Positions 46,385-57,001 of a stretch of 64,000 bases of DNA are shown piece after piece. The notes beneath the pieces are model-generated. The model saw only the letters and a list, made by a program, of their open reading frames with translations. It made no database searches and was not told where the DNA came from. The stretch is from contig NZ_JAALDK010000002.1 of assembly GCF_013366925.1 (NCBI RefSeq), forward strand, positions 744,001-808,000. Reading direction: 5' to 3'. Position 1 is the stretch's first letter, and the number at the start of each line of letters is the position of its first letter. The translations under genes and the position numbers were made by a program. The DNA comes from Paraburkholderia youngii (GTDB lineage Bacteria > Pseudomonadota > Gammaproteobacteria > Burkholderiales > Burkholderiaceae).

Positions 46385-47233
46385 TCAGTACTTGTAGACC
46401 CCGCAACCGGCTTTTCGCCCTAGCCGTCCCGCCGCAACCAGCTCCCGCAATAGCGGGCATGCGCGATACTTGGAATCGCCGAAGTCTTTCAGATAAACAT
46501 CCATGACAGAAAGACAAACGTCTAGCCCGACCAGGTCGGCGAGCGCGAGTGGCCCGATCGGGTGATTCGCACCGAGCTTCATTCCGGCGTCGATTTCTTC
46601 CGCGGTGGCGACGCCTTCCGCTAGCACGAAAAACGCCTCATTGATCATTGGCACGAGGATACGGTTCACTACGAAGCCTGGCGAGTTGGTCACGCCTATC
46701 GGAGTCTTGCCGAGCCGTTCAGTCAACTCGCGCACCGCATTGACAGTGGAGTCGGTGGTTTGCAGTCCACGGATGACCTCCACGAGCGTCATTAGCGGTA
46801 CAGGGTTGAAGAAATGCATGCCGATGAAACGTGTCGGATCAGTAAGCACCGCACCAAGCGCGGTGATTGAAATCGACGACGTGTTCGACGCAATGATCGC
46901 ATCGGCACGCGCCACGGACTCGATTTGCTTCAGGATGCGCATCTTCAGATCAACGTTCTCGGTTGCTGCTTCGATAATGATGTCTGCAGTCGAGAGGCGC
47001 TGATAGTCAGTGGAAGTTTCGATACGGGTTAGCGCAGAATCACGTGACGCCGCGTCCAGCTTTCCCTTGTCGACGAGACGCCCGAGATTCGCCGTCAAGG
47101 TTGACAGGCCCTTTGAGAGCGCCGTCTCGTTGACATCGGTCACGACTACGTTGAGACGCGCCACCGCGGCGACCTGAGCGATGCCATTGCCCATTGTTCC
47201 GGCACCGACTACAGCTAGCGTTTTGAAAATCAT
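46385..47233 (-). CDS. 3-hydroxyacyl-CoA (3-hydroxybutyryl-CoA) dehydrogenase
   Basis: 282-residue NAD-dependent enzyme that oxidises (S)-3-hydroxyacyl-CoA to the 3-keto form, or the reverse. The NAD site is VVGAGTMGNGIAQVAA at residues 9-24. SNTSSISITAL near 118 and GMHFFNPVPLMTLVEVIRGL near 137 hold the catalytic His and substrate residues, and NRILVPMINEAFFVLAEGVA near 190 begins the C-terminal dimerisation domain. Length matches PaaH/Hbd proteins (about 283). It is the last gene of the minus-strand island, 37 bases after a TetR gene. Confidence 0.92.
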   Translation of the reverse strand: MIFKTLAVVGAGTMGNGIAQVAAVARLNVVVTDVNETALSKGLSTLTANLGRLVDKGKLDAASRDSALTRIETSTDYQRLSTADIIIEAATENVDLKMRILKQIESVARADAIIASNTSSISITALGAVLTDPTRFIGMHFFNPVPLMTLVEVIRGLQTTDSTVNAVRELTERLGKTPIGVTNSPGFVVNRILVPMINEAFFVLAEGVATAEEIDAGMKLGANHPIGPLALADLVGLDVCLSVMDVYLKDFGDSKYRACPLLRELVAAGRLGRKAGCGVYKY

Positions 47234-47270
47234 ATGTTCTCTCCTTAGATCGAGGTTATCTTGTTCCTCT

Positions 47271-47939
47271 TCATCGACGAATGCCGGCTTCGGACGCCAG
47301 CCCGCCGCGAGCCGCGAACAACGAGGGGCTCTCTATAAACCATGATGACAAGGCCTTTCGCACGATCTTTCCGGCAAGCAGCTTTTCGGCTCCCGCAGGA
47401 GGCGGAATGATCAAGCTGCGGCGGAAGTATCCTGTCAGGCAAGCATGAATAAAAGTTGCCTCGAACGCGTAGTCGAGATCCTCAGATGTACCTGGCGGCT
47501 TTGCGATGCGTGCCAAGGTCGTCTCGATCGAGTACTGTGCAAGAAGCGCCGACTCCCTGAACATCGATGCCGGCAAAGTGCAATCGCCATCAATTTCCGT
47601 AGTGGACAGCGCGATCGAATACAACCGCCGCTTTGTCCCTATCCGTAGCACATCGACCAACCGCCGCTCGAGCTCGACACGCAACGCATCGATGGTTGCG
47701 ATCGCGGCTTCTGCGCCGCACACAGTGAATGCGTCCAGCGGAAGTTCCGAGCGTTCGAACAGCGCGCTTACGAGCGACCACTTGTTCGTGAAGTGACCAT
47801 AGATGGCGCCACGAGTCATACCGCTCGCACGAGCAATGTCCTCGAGGGTCGTCGACGCGACACCACGTTCGAAGAAAAGGCATTCCGCGCTATCGAGTAG
47901 CTTCTCGCGTGTAGCGAGTCCTTGCAATTTCCGCTTCAT
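47271..47939 (-). CDS. TetR/AcrR-family regulator
   Basis: 222 residues. The DNA-binding domain lies at about residues 8-55 (REKLLDSAECLFFERGVAST and ARASGMTRGAIYGHFTNKWS), with TetR_C_AcrR-like helices after it. No palindrome stands out in the 50 bases upstream. It is embedded in the island between an SDR and the hydroxyacyl-CoA dehydrogenase and probably controls part of it. Confidence 0.87.
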   Translation of the reverse strand: MKRKLQGLATREKLLDSAECLFFERGVASTTLEDIARASGMTRGAIYGHFTNKWSLVSALFERSELPLDAFTVCGAEAAIATIDALRVELERRLVDVLRIGTKRRLYSIALSTTEIDGDCTLPASMFRESALLAQYSIETTLARIAKPPGTSEDLDYAFEATFIHACLTGYFRRSLIIPPPAGAEKLLAGKIVRKALSSWFIESPSLFAARGGLASEAGIRR

Positions 47940-47989
47940 TGCTTGCCCTCGACGGTCGACGGATGCACATTTTCTTCGCCATCAGTGAT

Positions 47990-48844
47990 TCACAGACGGT
48001 CTGCGAAGAGACACTCAGCAGCAGTGCGGCCTTTCGACACCGAGTCCATGAACATCACGTCACGGGGGCTCGATACAAGGTGCTGACCTCCGTCAACGAC
48101 CAATGTCGTGCCCGTGACGCCATGCGCATTCGCGAGATACGCCGCCGCTTCGACGATGTCCTCCGGTCGCGAACCGCGCAGTAGCGGCGTCATCTTATGG
48201 ACTGTGTCGAATTGCGCCTGTGTTTGATCGCCCGACACTAACGTCAATCCCGGAGCCAGCCCCACGACTCTGATTTTCGGAGCGAGAGCCTGCGCAAGTG
48301 CGACGGTCGCGTTGGCTAGCGCAGCCTTGGTCGCCGTGTAGGAGATGTAGTCGGGGTTCATGTTGAACAGCTTCTGGTCGAGCACGTTCACCACCACACC
48401 GCGTTTCGCTTCGTCCGATACCGCGCTGTCCGGCACCACCTCGAAGAGTCCTCGCGCCAACGCCAGCGGCGCGGCGACGTTGATCGCCATGAGTTCGAGC
48501 AACCGCGCATAATCGAATGTTTGGGCGGTATCTTCATCGAACCGTGACGCACAGTTCAGCACGCAGTCAAGTCGACCGAAGGCCTTCACGCACGCCGGTA
48601 CCAGTTGCTTGACCTGTTCCTCGATCGCCAGATCAGCGCATAGGGCAACCGATCTGCGACCCTGCAACTTGATGTGGTCGACAACCTGTCGGGCTTCCTG
48701 TTTTGACTCGTGATAGTGCACCGCGACATCCCACCCTCGCGCAGCGAAACCGAGCGCAAGCGCCCGCCCGATCCGTCTGGCGGCGCCTGTTACGAGTACT
48801 GCGCGGCGGGAGGACCCGCCGTGATCCGAGTCTGATTCGATCAT
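47990..48844 (-). CDS. SDR-family oxidoreductase, FolM/pteridine-reductase-like
   Basis: 284-residue short-chain dehydrogenase. The cofactor motif is TGAARRIGRALALGF near residue 19, with the Arg-Arg typical of NADPH-using FolM/PTR1-type members. NCAS replaces the usual NNAG near 97, and the catalytic Tyr-Lys are in YISYTATKAAL near 170. GTTLVVDGGQHL near 250 is the C-terminal signature. Reductions of dihydromonapterin or of a pathway alcohol or ketone are both possible. Confidence 0.82.
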   Translation of the reverse strand: MIESDSDHGGSSRRAVLVTGAARRIGRALALGFAARGWDVAVHYHESKQEARQVVDHIKLQGRRSVALCADLAIEEQVKQLVPACVKAFGRLDCVLNCASRFDEDTAQTFDYARLLELMAINVAAPLALARGLFEVVPDSAVSDEAKRGVVVNVLDQKLFNMNPDYISYTATKAALANATVALAQALAPKIRVVGLAPGLTLVSGDQTQAQFDTVHKMTPLLRGSRPEDIVEAAAYLANAHGVTGTTLVVDGGQHLVSSPRDVMFMDSVSKGRTAAECLFADRL

Positions 48845-48942
48845 GTCAAACGGCCGGATTGGGAAGGCACGTGACTAGCCTTCGGATTGGCACCCTGCCC
48901 TGCTGGTCCAGAAGCGCGGCGACAAGGCTATGCATGGAGAAC

Positions 48943-49815
<873 letters not shown>

Positions 49816-51486
49816 TTACATGTTTGGATAGTTCGGACCGCCGCCGCCTTCCGGCGTGACCCACACGATGTTCTGGGTCGGGTCCTTGATGTCGCAGGTC
49901 TTACAGTGCACGCAATTCTGCGCGTTGATTTGCAGACGGTCCTCGTCCTGCTCGTCCTTCACGTACTCGTAGACGCCTGCTGGACAGAAGCGGGTTTCTG
50001 GGCCTGCATACGTTCGCAGATTGACGTTCACCGGCACACTCGCGTCCCTGAGCGTGAGATGCGCCGGCTGATTCTCTTCGTGATTCGTATTCGAAATGAA
50101 AACAGACGACAGACGGTCGAACGTGAGTTTGCCGTCCGGCTTTGGATACTCGATCGGCTTGCACTGCGAGGCGGGTTTCAGCATTTCGTGATCGCGATGC
50201 CGGTGATGCAGCGTCCAGGGCACATTACCGCCCAGCACTTTCTGCTCGATGCCCACCATCAGCGTGCCGAGGTACAGGCCTTTGCTCATCCACTGCTTGA
50301 AGTTGCGCGCCTTGTACAGCTCCGTGTAGAGCCACGACTGCTTGAACGCCTCCGGATAGGCCGCGAGTTCGTCGTGCTGGCGGCCAGCCTGCAACGCATC
50401 GAAGGCGGCATCCGCGGCCAGCATGCCGGTCTTGATCGCTGCGTGACTGCCCTTGATGCGCGATGCGTTCAGGAAGCCGGCATCGTCACCCACGAGTGCG
50501 CCGCCCGGGAATACCAGCTTAGGCATCGACATCAGGCCACCGGCTGTGATCGCACGCGCACCATACGACACGCGCTTGCCGCCCTGCAGGAACTTGCGGA
50601 TTTCCGGGTGCGTCTTGTACCGCTGGAACTCCTCGAATGGCGATAGATAGGGGTTCTGATACGCGAGACCGACGACAAAACCCACCATCACCTGGTTGTT
50701 GTCGATGTGGTACAGAAACGAGCCGCCATAGGTGTCCGACTCCAGCGGCCAGCCAGCCGTGTGAACCACCAGACCCGGCTGATGTTTCGAAGGATCGATT
50801 TCCCACAGCTCCTTGATGCCGATGCCATAGACCTGTGGATCGGCGTTCTTGCCGAGATTGAAATTCTCGTCGAGCTGACGGCCAAGATGACCGCGGCAGC
50901 CTTCGCAGAACAGCGTGTACTTCGCGTGCAACTCCATCCCGAGCTGGAAGTTCTCGGTGGGCTCGCCGTCTTTGCCAATGCCCATGTTGCCGGTGGCGAC
51001 GCCCTTGACCGAGCCGTCCTCGTTGTAGAGGACTTCAGCGGCCGGGAAGCCCGGGAAAATCTCCACGCCCAGTGCCTCGGCCATTGTCCCAAGCCAGCGC
51101 GTGACATTCGCGAGGCTGATCACGAAGTTGCCGTGGTTCTTGAAGTTGTCCGGCAATGCCCAGTTCGGGACCGACTTCGCACCGGTTTCCGAAAGGAAAA
51201 GGAACTTGTCTTCGGTCACGGCGACGTTCAGCGGCGCGCCCTGTTCCTTCCAGTCGGGTATCAGTTCATCGAGCGCGCGTGGGTCCATGACCGCGCCCGA
51301 GAGGATATGCGCTCCGATCTCCGAGCCTTTCTCCAGCACACAGACGCCAATCTCGGCGTTCTTTTCGGCTGCCAGCTGCTTCAGGCGGATCGCCGCGGAG
51401 AGGCCTGCGGGACCGCCGCCGACGATGACCACGTCGTATTCCATCGACTCGCGCGGCCCATAGCCTTGCTGATTGCTTTCCGCCAT
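49816..51486 (-). CDS. Electron-transfer flavoprotein-ubiquinone oxidoreductase
   Basis: 556-residue membrane-associated flavo-iron-sulfur protein that passes electrons from reduced ETF (fed by acyl-CoA dehydrogenases) to ubiquinone. The FAD motif VIVGGGPAGLSAAIRL is near residue 20. HTAGWPLESDTYGGSFLYH near 250 is in the quinone-binding domain. The C-terminal ferredoxin-like part has NCVHCKTCDIKDPTQNIVW with the cluster cysteines. The start at 51486 follows GGAGG; a 51-residue longer frame upstream is not supported. Its place in the island suggests that an acyl-CoA dehydrogenation step feeds the pathway. Confidence 0.94.
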   Translation of the reverse strand: MAESNQQGYGPRESMEYDVVIVGGGPAGLSAAIRLKQLAAEKNAEIGVCVLEKGSEIGAHILSGAVMDPRALDELIPDWKEQGAPLNVAVTEDKFLFLSETGAKSVPNWALPDNFKNHGNFVISLANVTRWLGTMAEALGVEIFPGFPAAEVLYNEDGSVKGVATGNMGIGKDGEPTENFQLGMELHAKYTLFCEGCRGHLGRQLDENFNLGKNADPQVYGIGIKELWEIDPSKHQPGLVVHTAGWPLESDTYGGSFLYHIDNNQVMVGFVVGLAYQNPYLSPFEEFQRYKTHPEIRKFLQGGKRVSYGARAITAGGLMSMPKLVFPGGALVGDDAGFLNASRIKGSHAAIKTGMLAADAAFDALQAGRQHDELAAYPEAFKQSWLYTELYKARNFKQWMSKGLYLGTLMVGIEQKVLGGNVPWTLHHRHRDHEMLKPASQCKPIEYPKPDGKLTFDRLSSVFISNTNHEENQPAHLTLRDASVPVNVNLRTYAGPETRFCPAGVYEYVKDEQDEDRLQINAQNCVHCKTCDIKDPTQNIVWVTPEGGGGPNYPNM

Positions 51487-51669
51487 CCCCACTGCCTCCT
51501 TGACGCGTCGAAACGTCCCGATACCTGTTGGACTGTCGCCCGAGTGGGCGATGTCAACACGGGAATTGCGCTCTGCGTCTCCCGTGGTCGACAGCAGGGA
51601 GTATATATAAATGAATGGCGTATAACAATATGAACGCAAGACGCGCGAGGCACGCCGCCCCGCGACGTC

Positions 51670-53595
51670 TCAGAGCGGCGATCCCCTCGACACGTCAAGG
51701 AATCCCGCGGTCTGCAACTTCTGGAAGATCGTCTCTACAGCAACCTCGGCAGAACTGGTCGTGGTATTAATGTGGATTTCGGGCTTCACCGGCGCCTCGT
51801 AGGGCGAATCGATGCCAGTGAAGTTCTTCAACTCTCCGCGACGCGCTTTCTTGTAGAGTCCTTTCGGATCGCGCTGCTCAGCCACTTCCAATGGCGTGTC
51901 GATGAAGACCTCGATGAACTCACCCTCCTCCATGAGCTCGCGCGCCAGTGCGCGCTCTGCACGAAACGGCGAAATGAATGCGGTAATGACGATCACGCCG
52001 GCGTCGGCCATCAATTTCGCCACCTCGGCAATGCGCCGGATATTTTCGACGCGGTCTTCGGCCGTGAAGCCGAGATCCTTGTTCAATCCATGCCGAACAT
52101 TGTCCCCATCGAGCAGATAGGTTCGCTTGCCCATTGCATGCAAGCGTTTCTCGAGCAGATTCGCAATCGTCGATTTACCCGCACCAGAAAGCCCTGTCAG
52201 CCAGACGACGCCGCTCTGATGCCCATTGAGGGTCCGTCGCGCATGTTTGTCGACTTCCAGCGTCTGCCAGCGAATATTGCTCGCACGGCGCAGTGCGAAG
52301 CGCAGCATACCCGCACCGACCGTGCTATTGGTCATGCGGTCAATAACGATGAAACCGCCCGTCTCGTGGTCCCGCTCGTATGGATCGAAAGCGATCGGAC
52401 GGTCAAACTCCAGTTCGGCGACGCCGATTTCGTTCAACGCGAGAGTCTCAGCGGCGACGTGATCGAGCGTCTCGACATTGAGCTTGTATTTCAGCGGCAA
52501 TATCGTTGCCGTGACGGTCCGAGTGCCGATCTTCAGCAGGTAGCTGCGCCCCCGGAGCATGGGTTGATCGCTCATCCATACGAGCGTTGCTTCGAACTGG
52601 TCGGCAACCTGCGCTGGCGAATCGGCCGCTGAAATCAGATCGCCACGAGAGACATCCACTTCGTCGGCGAGCAGAAGCGTCACCGACTGTTCCGCGAAGG
52701 CCTCGTCGAGATCTCCATCGGCCGTCACGATTCTTGCGACGGTGGTTTCCCGCCCTGACGGCTGAACTTGCACACGCTGCCCGACGCGTACGACACCGGA
52801 CGCAATAGTTCCTGCAAACCCACGGAAATCAAGGTTCGGGCGGTTGACCCACTGCACCGGGAAACGCAATGGCAGGGTCTGCAAACGGGCTTCGTCGATC
52901 TCGACAGTATCGAGGTGATGCATCAAGGACGGCCCGTCGTACCATGGCGTCTTTGTGCTCCTTTCAACAACGTTGTCGCCATTTACGCCCGAAATCGGAA
53001 TTGCCGTCACATCGGATATACCGATTTTTTTTGCAAATTCGCAATACTCGCGTGAAATTTCGTCGAACCGCTCACGGGAGTAATCAACCAGGTCCATCTT
53101 GTTCACCGCAAGAACCACGTTGCGAATGCCGATCAACGACACGAGATAGCTATGCCGTCGCGTTTGCTGCAACAAGCCTTTGCGTGAATCGACGAGGATG
53201 ATGGCGAGATCCGCCGTGGAAGCCCCCGTTATCATGTTGCGGGTGTACTGCTCATGCCCGGGCGTATCGGCAACGATGAACTTGCGGCGGTCCGTCGAGA
53301 AAAACCGGTAGGCGACGTCGATGGTGATGCCCTGCTCGCGCTCGGCAGCCAGACCGTCGAGCAGCAGCGCGTAGTCTATTTCCCCACCACGCGTACCGAC
53401 CTTCTTCGAATCGGCTTCGAGCGCGGCAAGCTGATCCTCGAATAGCATCCTGGATTCATAGAGCAAACGGCCAATCAACGTGCTCTTGCCGTCATCCACG
53501 CTCCCGCATGTGATGAAACGCAGAAGGCTCTTCTTTTCATGCTGCTTCAGGTACCCTTCGATATCGGTCCCGATCAGCTCAGAGACGTGTGCCAT
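51670..53595 (-). CDS. cysNC: Bifunctional sulfate adenylyltransferase subunit 1 / APS kinase (NodQ-like)
   Basis: 641-residue fusion. The N-terminal EF-Tu-like GTPase (CysN) has the P-loop [12 protein letters not shown] at residues 31-42, DTPGHEQY near 110 and NKMDLVD near 167, and drives APS formation with CysD. The C-terminal APS kinase (CysC) begins near 455, with [12 protein letters not shown] near 468 and [15 protein letters not shown] near 500, and makes PAPS. The start overlaps the cysD stop by one base. The fused NodQ-like form makes PAPS for sulfonation as well as for reduction. No cysH, cysI or other assimilatory reduction gene is present, which points to PAPS being used by the sulfotransferase upstream. 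Confidence 0.95.
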   Translation of the reverse strand: MAHVSELIGTDIEGYLKQHEKKSLLRFITCGSVDDGKSTLIGRLLYESRMLFEDQLAALEADSKKVGTRGGEIDYALLLDGLAAEREQGITIDVAYRFFSTDRRKFIVADTPGHEQYTRNMITGASTADLAIILVDSRKGLLQQTRRHSYLVSLIGIRNVVLAVNKMDLVDYSRERFDEISREYCEFAKKIGISDVTAIPISGVNGDNVVERSTKTPWYDGPSLMHHLDTVEIDEARLQTLPLRFPVQWVNRPNLDFRGFAGTIASGVVRVGQRVQVQPSGRETTVARIVTADGDLDEAFAEQSVTLLLADEVDVSRGDLISAADSPAQVADQFEATLVWMSDQPMLRGRSYLLKIGTRTVTATILPLKYKLNVETLDHVAAETLALNEIGVAELEFDRPIAFDPYERDHETGGFIVIDRMTNSTVGAGMLRFALRRASNIRWQTLEVDKHARRTLNGHQSGVVWLTGLSGAGKSTIANLLEKRLHAMGKRTYLLDGDNVRHGLNKDLGFTAEDRVENIRRIAEVAKLMADAGVIVITAFISPFRAERALARELMEEGEFIEVFIDTPLEVAEQRDPKGLYKKARRGELKNFTGIDSPYEAPVKPEIHINTTTSSAEVAVETIFQKLQTAGFLDVSRGSPL

Positions 53596-54497
53596 TAAAA
53601 GTACCCCTCCTGTTTCTTCCGCTCCATCGATGCGGCGCCGTCGTGATCGATCACGCGACCCTGGCGCTCTGAGGTCATCGTCAAGAGCATTTCCTGAATG
53701 ATTTGCGGCAATGTCGTGGCGTTCGACTCGACCGCACCGGTCAGCGGATAGCAACCCAGCGTGCGAAAACGCACCATTCTGTGCTCTGCCTTTTCGTGCG
53801 GCGAAAGCGGCATGCGGTCGTCGTCCACCATCACCAGCGTGCCGCCCCGATTCACTACGGGTCGCCGCGCCGCGAAATATAGCGGCACGATCGAGATGTT
53901 CTCGAGGTAGATGTACTGCCAGATGTCCAGCTCGGTCCAGTTTGAGATGGCAAACACGCGGATCGACTCGCCATGGTTCTTGCGCGCGTTATAAAGGCGC
54001 CACAGTTCGGGTCGTTGACTCTTCGGGTCCCATTGATGGCTAGCTGTACGGAATGAAAAAATTCGCTCCTTCGCACGCGATTTCTCTTCGTCCCTGCGAG
54101 CGCCCCCCAAAGCGGCGTCGAAGCCGTACTTATCGAGCGCCTGCTTCAGGCCCTGTGTCTTCCACATGTCGGTGTGAATCTGCGAACCATGATCGAACGG
54201 ATTGATTCCAAGCTCTTTCGCTTCCGGATTCTGGTGGACGATTAGCTCCATTCCGGCCTCGCGAGCCATCCGGTCACGCATCGTGTACATGTCGCGAAAC
54301 TTCCACGTGGTATCGACATGCAGGAGCGGAAACGGGGGCGGCGCCGGGTAAAACGCCTTTTTTGCCAGATGGAGCATGCAGGCGCTGTCCTTGCCGATCG
54401 AGTAAAGCATCACAGGGCGCTGTGACTCAGCGACGACTTCTCGCATGATATGAATGCTCTCGGCTTCGAGCCGCCGCAGGTGAGTCAATGTGGGCAT
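53595..54497 (-). CDS. cysD: Sulfate adenylyltransferase subunit 2
   Basis: 300-residue catalytic subunit of ATP sulfurylase, which makes APS from ATP and sulfate with the CysN GTPase. The PP-loop motif [18 protein letters not shown] is near residue 32, and [20 protein letters not shown] near 180 is a conserved block. [20 protein letters not shown] near 128 and the usual C-terminal end complete the family picture. It overlaps cysNC by one base and follows the phosphatase gene by 24 bases. Confidence 0.96.
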   Translation of the reverse strand: MPTLTHLRRLEAESIHIMREVVAESQRPVMLYSIGKDSACMLHLAKKAFYPAPPPFPLLHVDTTWKFRDMYTMRDRMAREAGMELIVHQNPEAKELGINPFDHGSQIHTDMWKTQGLKQALDKYGFDAALGGARRDEEKSRAKERIFSFRTASHQWDPKSQRPELWRLYNARKNHGESIRVFAISNWTELDIWQYIYLENISIVPLYFAARRPVVNRGGTLVMVDDDRMPLSPHEKAEHRMVRFRTLGCYPLTGAVESNATTLPQIIQEMLLTMTSERQGRVIDHDGAASMERKKQEGYF

Positions 54498-54521
54498 GGC
54501 AAATCCTTTTACAAAGGCGAT

Positions 54522-55295
54522 TCACTGCGCGGCTGCGATGGCGGCCAGCATCAGTTCGGCGATCTCCGCTCGACATATGAGCAGATCGGGCATCGAAACG
54601 TCCGACCCGTTATAGATGCATGGACTACCGTCGATGCGGCTCGCATGAAGTCCGGCCGCAAGCGCGACCCCTACCGGAGCGCACGAATCCCATTCATATT
54701 GCCCGCCGGCATGAAGATATGCGTGCGCCTCGCCACGCAGCACTGCCATTGCCTTTGCGCCTGCCGAACCCATCGGCACGAGTTCGGCATTCAAGCGCTG
54801 GGCAACCCGTAGTGCCAGTTCGGGGGCGCGGGAACGGCTCACGAGAATTTTTAGACGCCCCTCAGGCGCTGGGGGCAACTCAGGCGGCGATAAAGTTCCG
54901 AACGTGACGCCACGAGCCGGAAGCGCGACAGCACAAGCGCGCGGCTCGCCGCAAACCGTCAGTGCGACATGGACCGCCCAGTCGTCGCGCCGCTCGAGGC
55001 ATTCGCCATACTCGCGCGTGCCATCGAGCGGGTCGATGATCCATACACGATCGAGGGCTAGCCGCTTTGGATCCAGTGCGGACTCTTCCGACAGGAAGCC
55101 GTCTGCCGGTCTGGTGTGAGCGAGAATGTGCGTGATCAGCTCGTTTGCCGTGGCATCGCCCGCTGCTCCCAGTGGTTTGCCCGCAAGGACCGCCGACGCG
55201 CGTATCGCGTTCAACGCAGCTCCGGCCGCCGTAGCAATGTGCACGGCCAGGCGGTGATCGTCGTCAACCGCATGCACGGGGCCAGCCGTGTTCAT
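54522..55295 (-). CDS. cysQ: 3'(2'),5'-bisphosphate nucleotidase (CysQ-like)
   Basis: 257-residue Mg-dependent phosphatase of the inositol-monophosphatase family. It would convert 3'-phosphoadenosine 5'-phosphate (PAP), the by-product of sulfotransferases, to AMP. LSEESA near residue 68 supplies a metal-binding Glu, the core motif is IIDPLDGTREY near 87, and the second motif is GGQYEWDSCAPVGVALAAG near 198. Its start overlaps the stop of the VOC gene (ATGA). Placement next to PAPS synthesis and a sulfotransferase supports PAP as substrate. Confidence 0.9.
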   Translation of the reverse strand: MNTAGPVHAVDDDHRLAVHIATAAGAALNAIRASAVLAGKPLGAAGDATANELITHILAHTRPADGFLSEESALDPKRLALDRVWIIDPLDGTREYGECLERRDDWAVHVALTVCGEPRACAVALPARGVTFGTLSPPELPPAPEGRLKILVSRSRAPELALRVAQRLNAELVPMGSAGAKAMAVLRGEAHAYLHAGGQYEWDSCAPVGVALAAGLHASRIDGSPCIYNGSDVSMPDLLICRAEIAELMLAAIAAAQ

Positions 55296-55804
55296 CGAAC
55301 CGCTCCATTGCGAGGCACCTGTTCCATCGCGGCGAGACCCGCTGGTGTGTACCAGATGTGTTCGATATAGTGACCCAGCGTTGCCCTGTGATCTGTGTAG
55401 AAGTACCGGGCGGACCCAGGCGACTGACCGTCGATGACGATGGGCACGCCCGCGGCAGCCATTTCGCTACGCTGCGTTTCGAACGCCGCTTCGCTATCGA
55501 TCAACTGCGCGATGTGGTGATGGCGAACCGCGGATCCGTCTCGCGGCAGCGCATCACGATACACACGGTCGTCGCCGGATAACGGCTCGATGAGTTCGAG
55601 CTGAACCGATCCGACGAATGCAAGCGCGATGTTCAGCTTGCAGTGATGCCCGGCGATCGACTCGATTTCAATGCCGGGCAAGCGCGCCCACGTCCGCACA
55701 TTCTGTTCCCTGCAAAAGTAGTCAATTGCCTTGTCCACGTCGGTGGTGACGTACGCAATCTGCAGAAAGCCGGAAAACGGAGAAAGTGAGAGCGTGCTCA
55801 TCAT
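55292..55804 (-). CDS. VOC-superfamily (glyoxalase/dioxygenase-fold) protein
   Basis: 170-residue protein with the VOC fold. The first module starts FLQIAYVTTDVDKAIDYFCR near residue 13, the metal-ligand candidates are His in VRHHHIAQL near 93 and Glu in HYIEHIWYT near 148. Its overlapping junctions with the sulfotransferase upstream (ATGATGA) and with cysQ downstream mean it is expressed as one unit with them. VOC proteins catalyse isomerisation, epimerisation or C-C cleavage. Which applies here is unknown, but it probably acts on the pathway intermediate. Confidence 0.8.
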   Translation of the reverse strand: MMSTLSLSPFSGFLQIAYVTTDVDKAIDYFCREQNVRTWARLPGIEIESIAGHHCKLNIALAFVGSVQLELIEPLSGDDRVYRDALPRDGSAVRHHHIAQLIDSEAAFETQRSEMAAAGVPIVIDGQSPGSARYFYTDHRATLGHYIEHIWYTPAGLAAMEQVPRNGAVR

Positions 55805-56970
55805 TGCAGTCCATAGGTAGTCATGTAGCGGGAGAATCGCTCCCGGATCGCCTCGGTTGCAAGGCCGAATTCGGCTTGGGTATATTTATGCACACCATGA
55901 GCGCGTTCAGGGCTCTGCTCAACTCGCCGGCGCATTGCTTCCATCGTTTCCTCGGTCAGTTGAAAGCCGAAGTGACCGTAAATCCGCCGCATCGTACCAA
56001 TCGGATCGGCGTGAAGGTCGGCTTGGCTGATATCTAGGAACTGCTTCTTCGGCAAGGACGCGCGCGCCGCCATTGCTGCTTCGCTGGCCCATGCCCAATT
56101 ATCGAGTTCGCGCGCGCCGATCTCGTGCCTGTCGACTTGCTCGCCCTCGGAAATTCGACGCGCCATCGCCAGCACGCTCGCGAGCGAAGGCAGCGCCTCC
56201 ACGGGATTCCGATGTGTCTGGACCACGCATGCATCGGGAAAAACCTCGAACAGTGCGGGCAACTGCATCAGGTGGCCGGGATTTTTCAGGAGCCACGTTT
56301 TTTCGCGGTCGCGCGCGCCGATCAGACTGAGCGTCTTTGCAAAGTAGCGATAGGCAGGTAATTCGCTCTGCTCGCGCCACCAGCGATCGTATTGAGGTAC
56401 GCGGAAGGACGATCCCCACAAGTTGCTGCAAAAGCCCTGTTTGAGTATTTCGAGGCATTCATCGACCTCGTCGGCGACGATGTTATGCGCTGCCCGCATC
56501 TCTGGCGCCGACCTGAAAAAGGCCTCCAGTCCGGCCGCGGTCGCCTGGAACTGAACGTAGTTGATCCAGGTGTCGCGCGGCGGCCGTGGCTGCGGAAAGA
56601 CCGTCAGCCACTTTTCCAAACCCTGAAATTGCGGGTCGACCGAAAGCAACTTGTGCAATGCGGTCGTGCCGGTCCGAGGTATCCCGGTGATGACGAGCGG
56701 ACGCCGCGGAGTCTGGGACAAGACATCGGCATGCTTGCGCAGGCCCTCCACTAGCGTCAGGCGCGAGACCAAAGCACCGACAACTGCGTTCCACGCAAAT
56801 TCCCGGCCCCCTGGCGCGAAGCGCGGGCCATCTTCGTCGAAAGCGTTCAGAAGTTGCGTCAGGCCGGGCATGTATTCGGCGCTGGAGCCGAAATCGCTCG
56901 AGCCAGTAACGGCACTCGCGACTGCATGAAGCTCATCCTCCGCACCCGAAAATCGTTTTGATGGCGACAT
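55801..56970 (-). CDS. PAPS-dependent sulfotransferase family protein
   Basis: 389 residues of the bacterial Sulfotransfer_3 type. The 5'-phosphosulfate-binding loop is ITGIPRTGTTALHKLLSVDP at about residues 94-113. The 3'-phosphate-binding region is near 260 (VVQTHRNPVEALPSLASVLA), with Arg and Ser in the expected places. The C-terminal block SQADLHADPIGTMRRIYGHF near 320 is also family-typical. It would move a sulfo group from PAPS to a hydroxyl of a small molecule in the cytoplasm. It is translationally coupled to the VOC gene, then cysQ, cysD and cysNC, so donor synthesis and by-product removal are encoded with it. Acceptor unknown. Confidence 0.9.
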   Translation of the reverse strand: MSPSKRFSGAEDELHAVASAVTGSSDFGSSAEYMPGLTQLLNAFDEDGPRFAPGGREFAWNAVVGALVSRLTLVEGLRKHADVLSQTPRRPLVITGIPRTGTTALHKLLSVDPQFQGLEKWLTVFPQPRPPRDTWINYVQFQATAAGLEAFFRSAPEMRAAHNIVADEVDECLEILKQGFCSNLWGSSFRVPQYDRWWREQSELPAYRYFAKTLSLIGARDREKTWLLKNPGHLMQLPALFEVFPDACVVQTHRNPVEALPSLASVLAMARRISEGEQVDRHEIGARELDNWAWASEAAMAARASLPKKQFLDISQADLHADPIGTMRRIYGHFGFQLTEETMEAMRRRVEQSPERAHGVHKYTQAEFGLATEAIRERFSRYMTTYGLQ

Positions 56971-57001
56971 CTATCGTCTCCTGAAGATCCCTTAATCGCG
57001 C

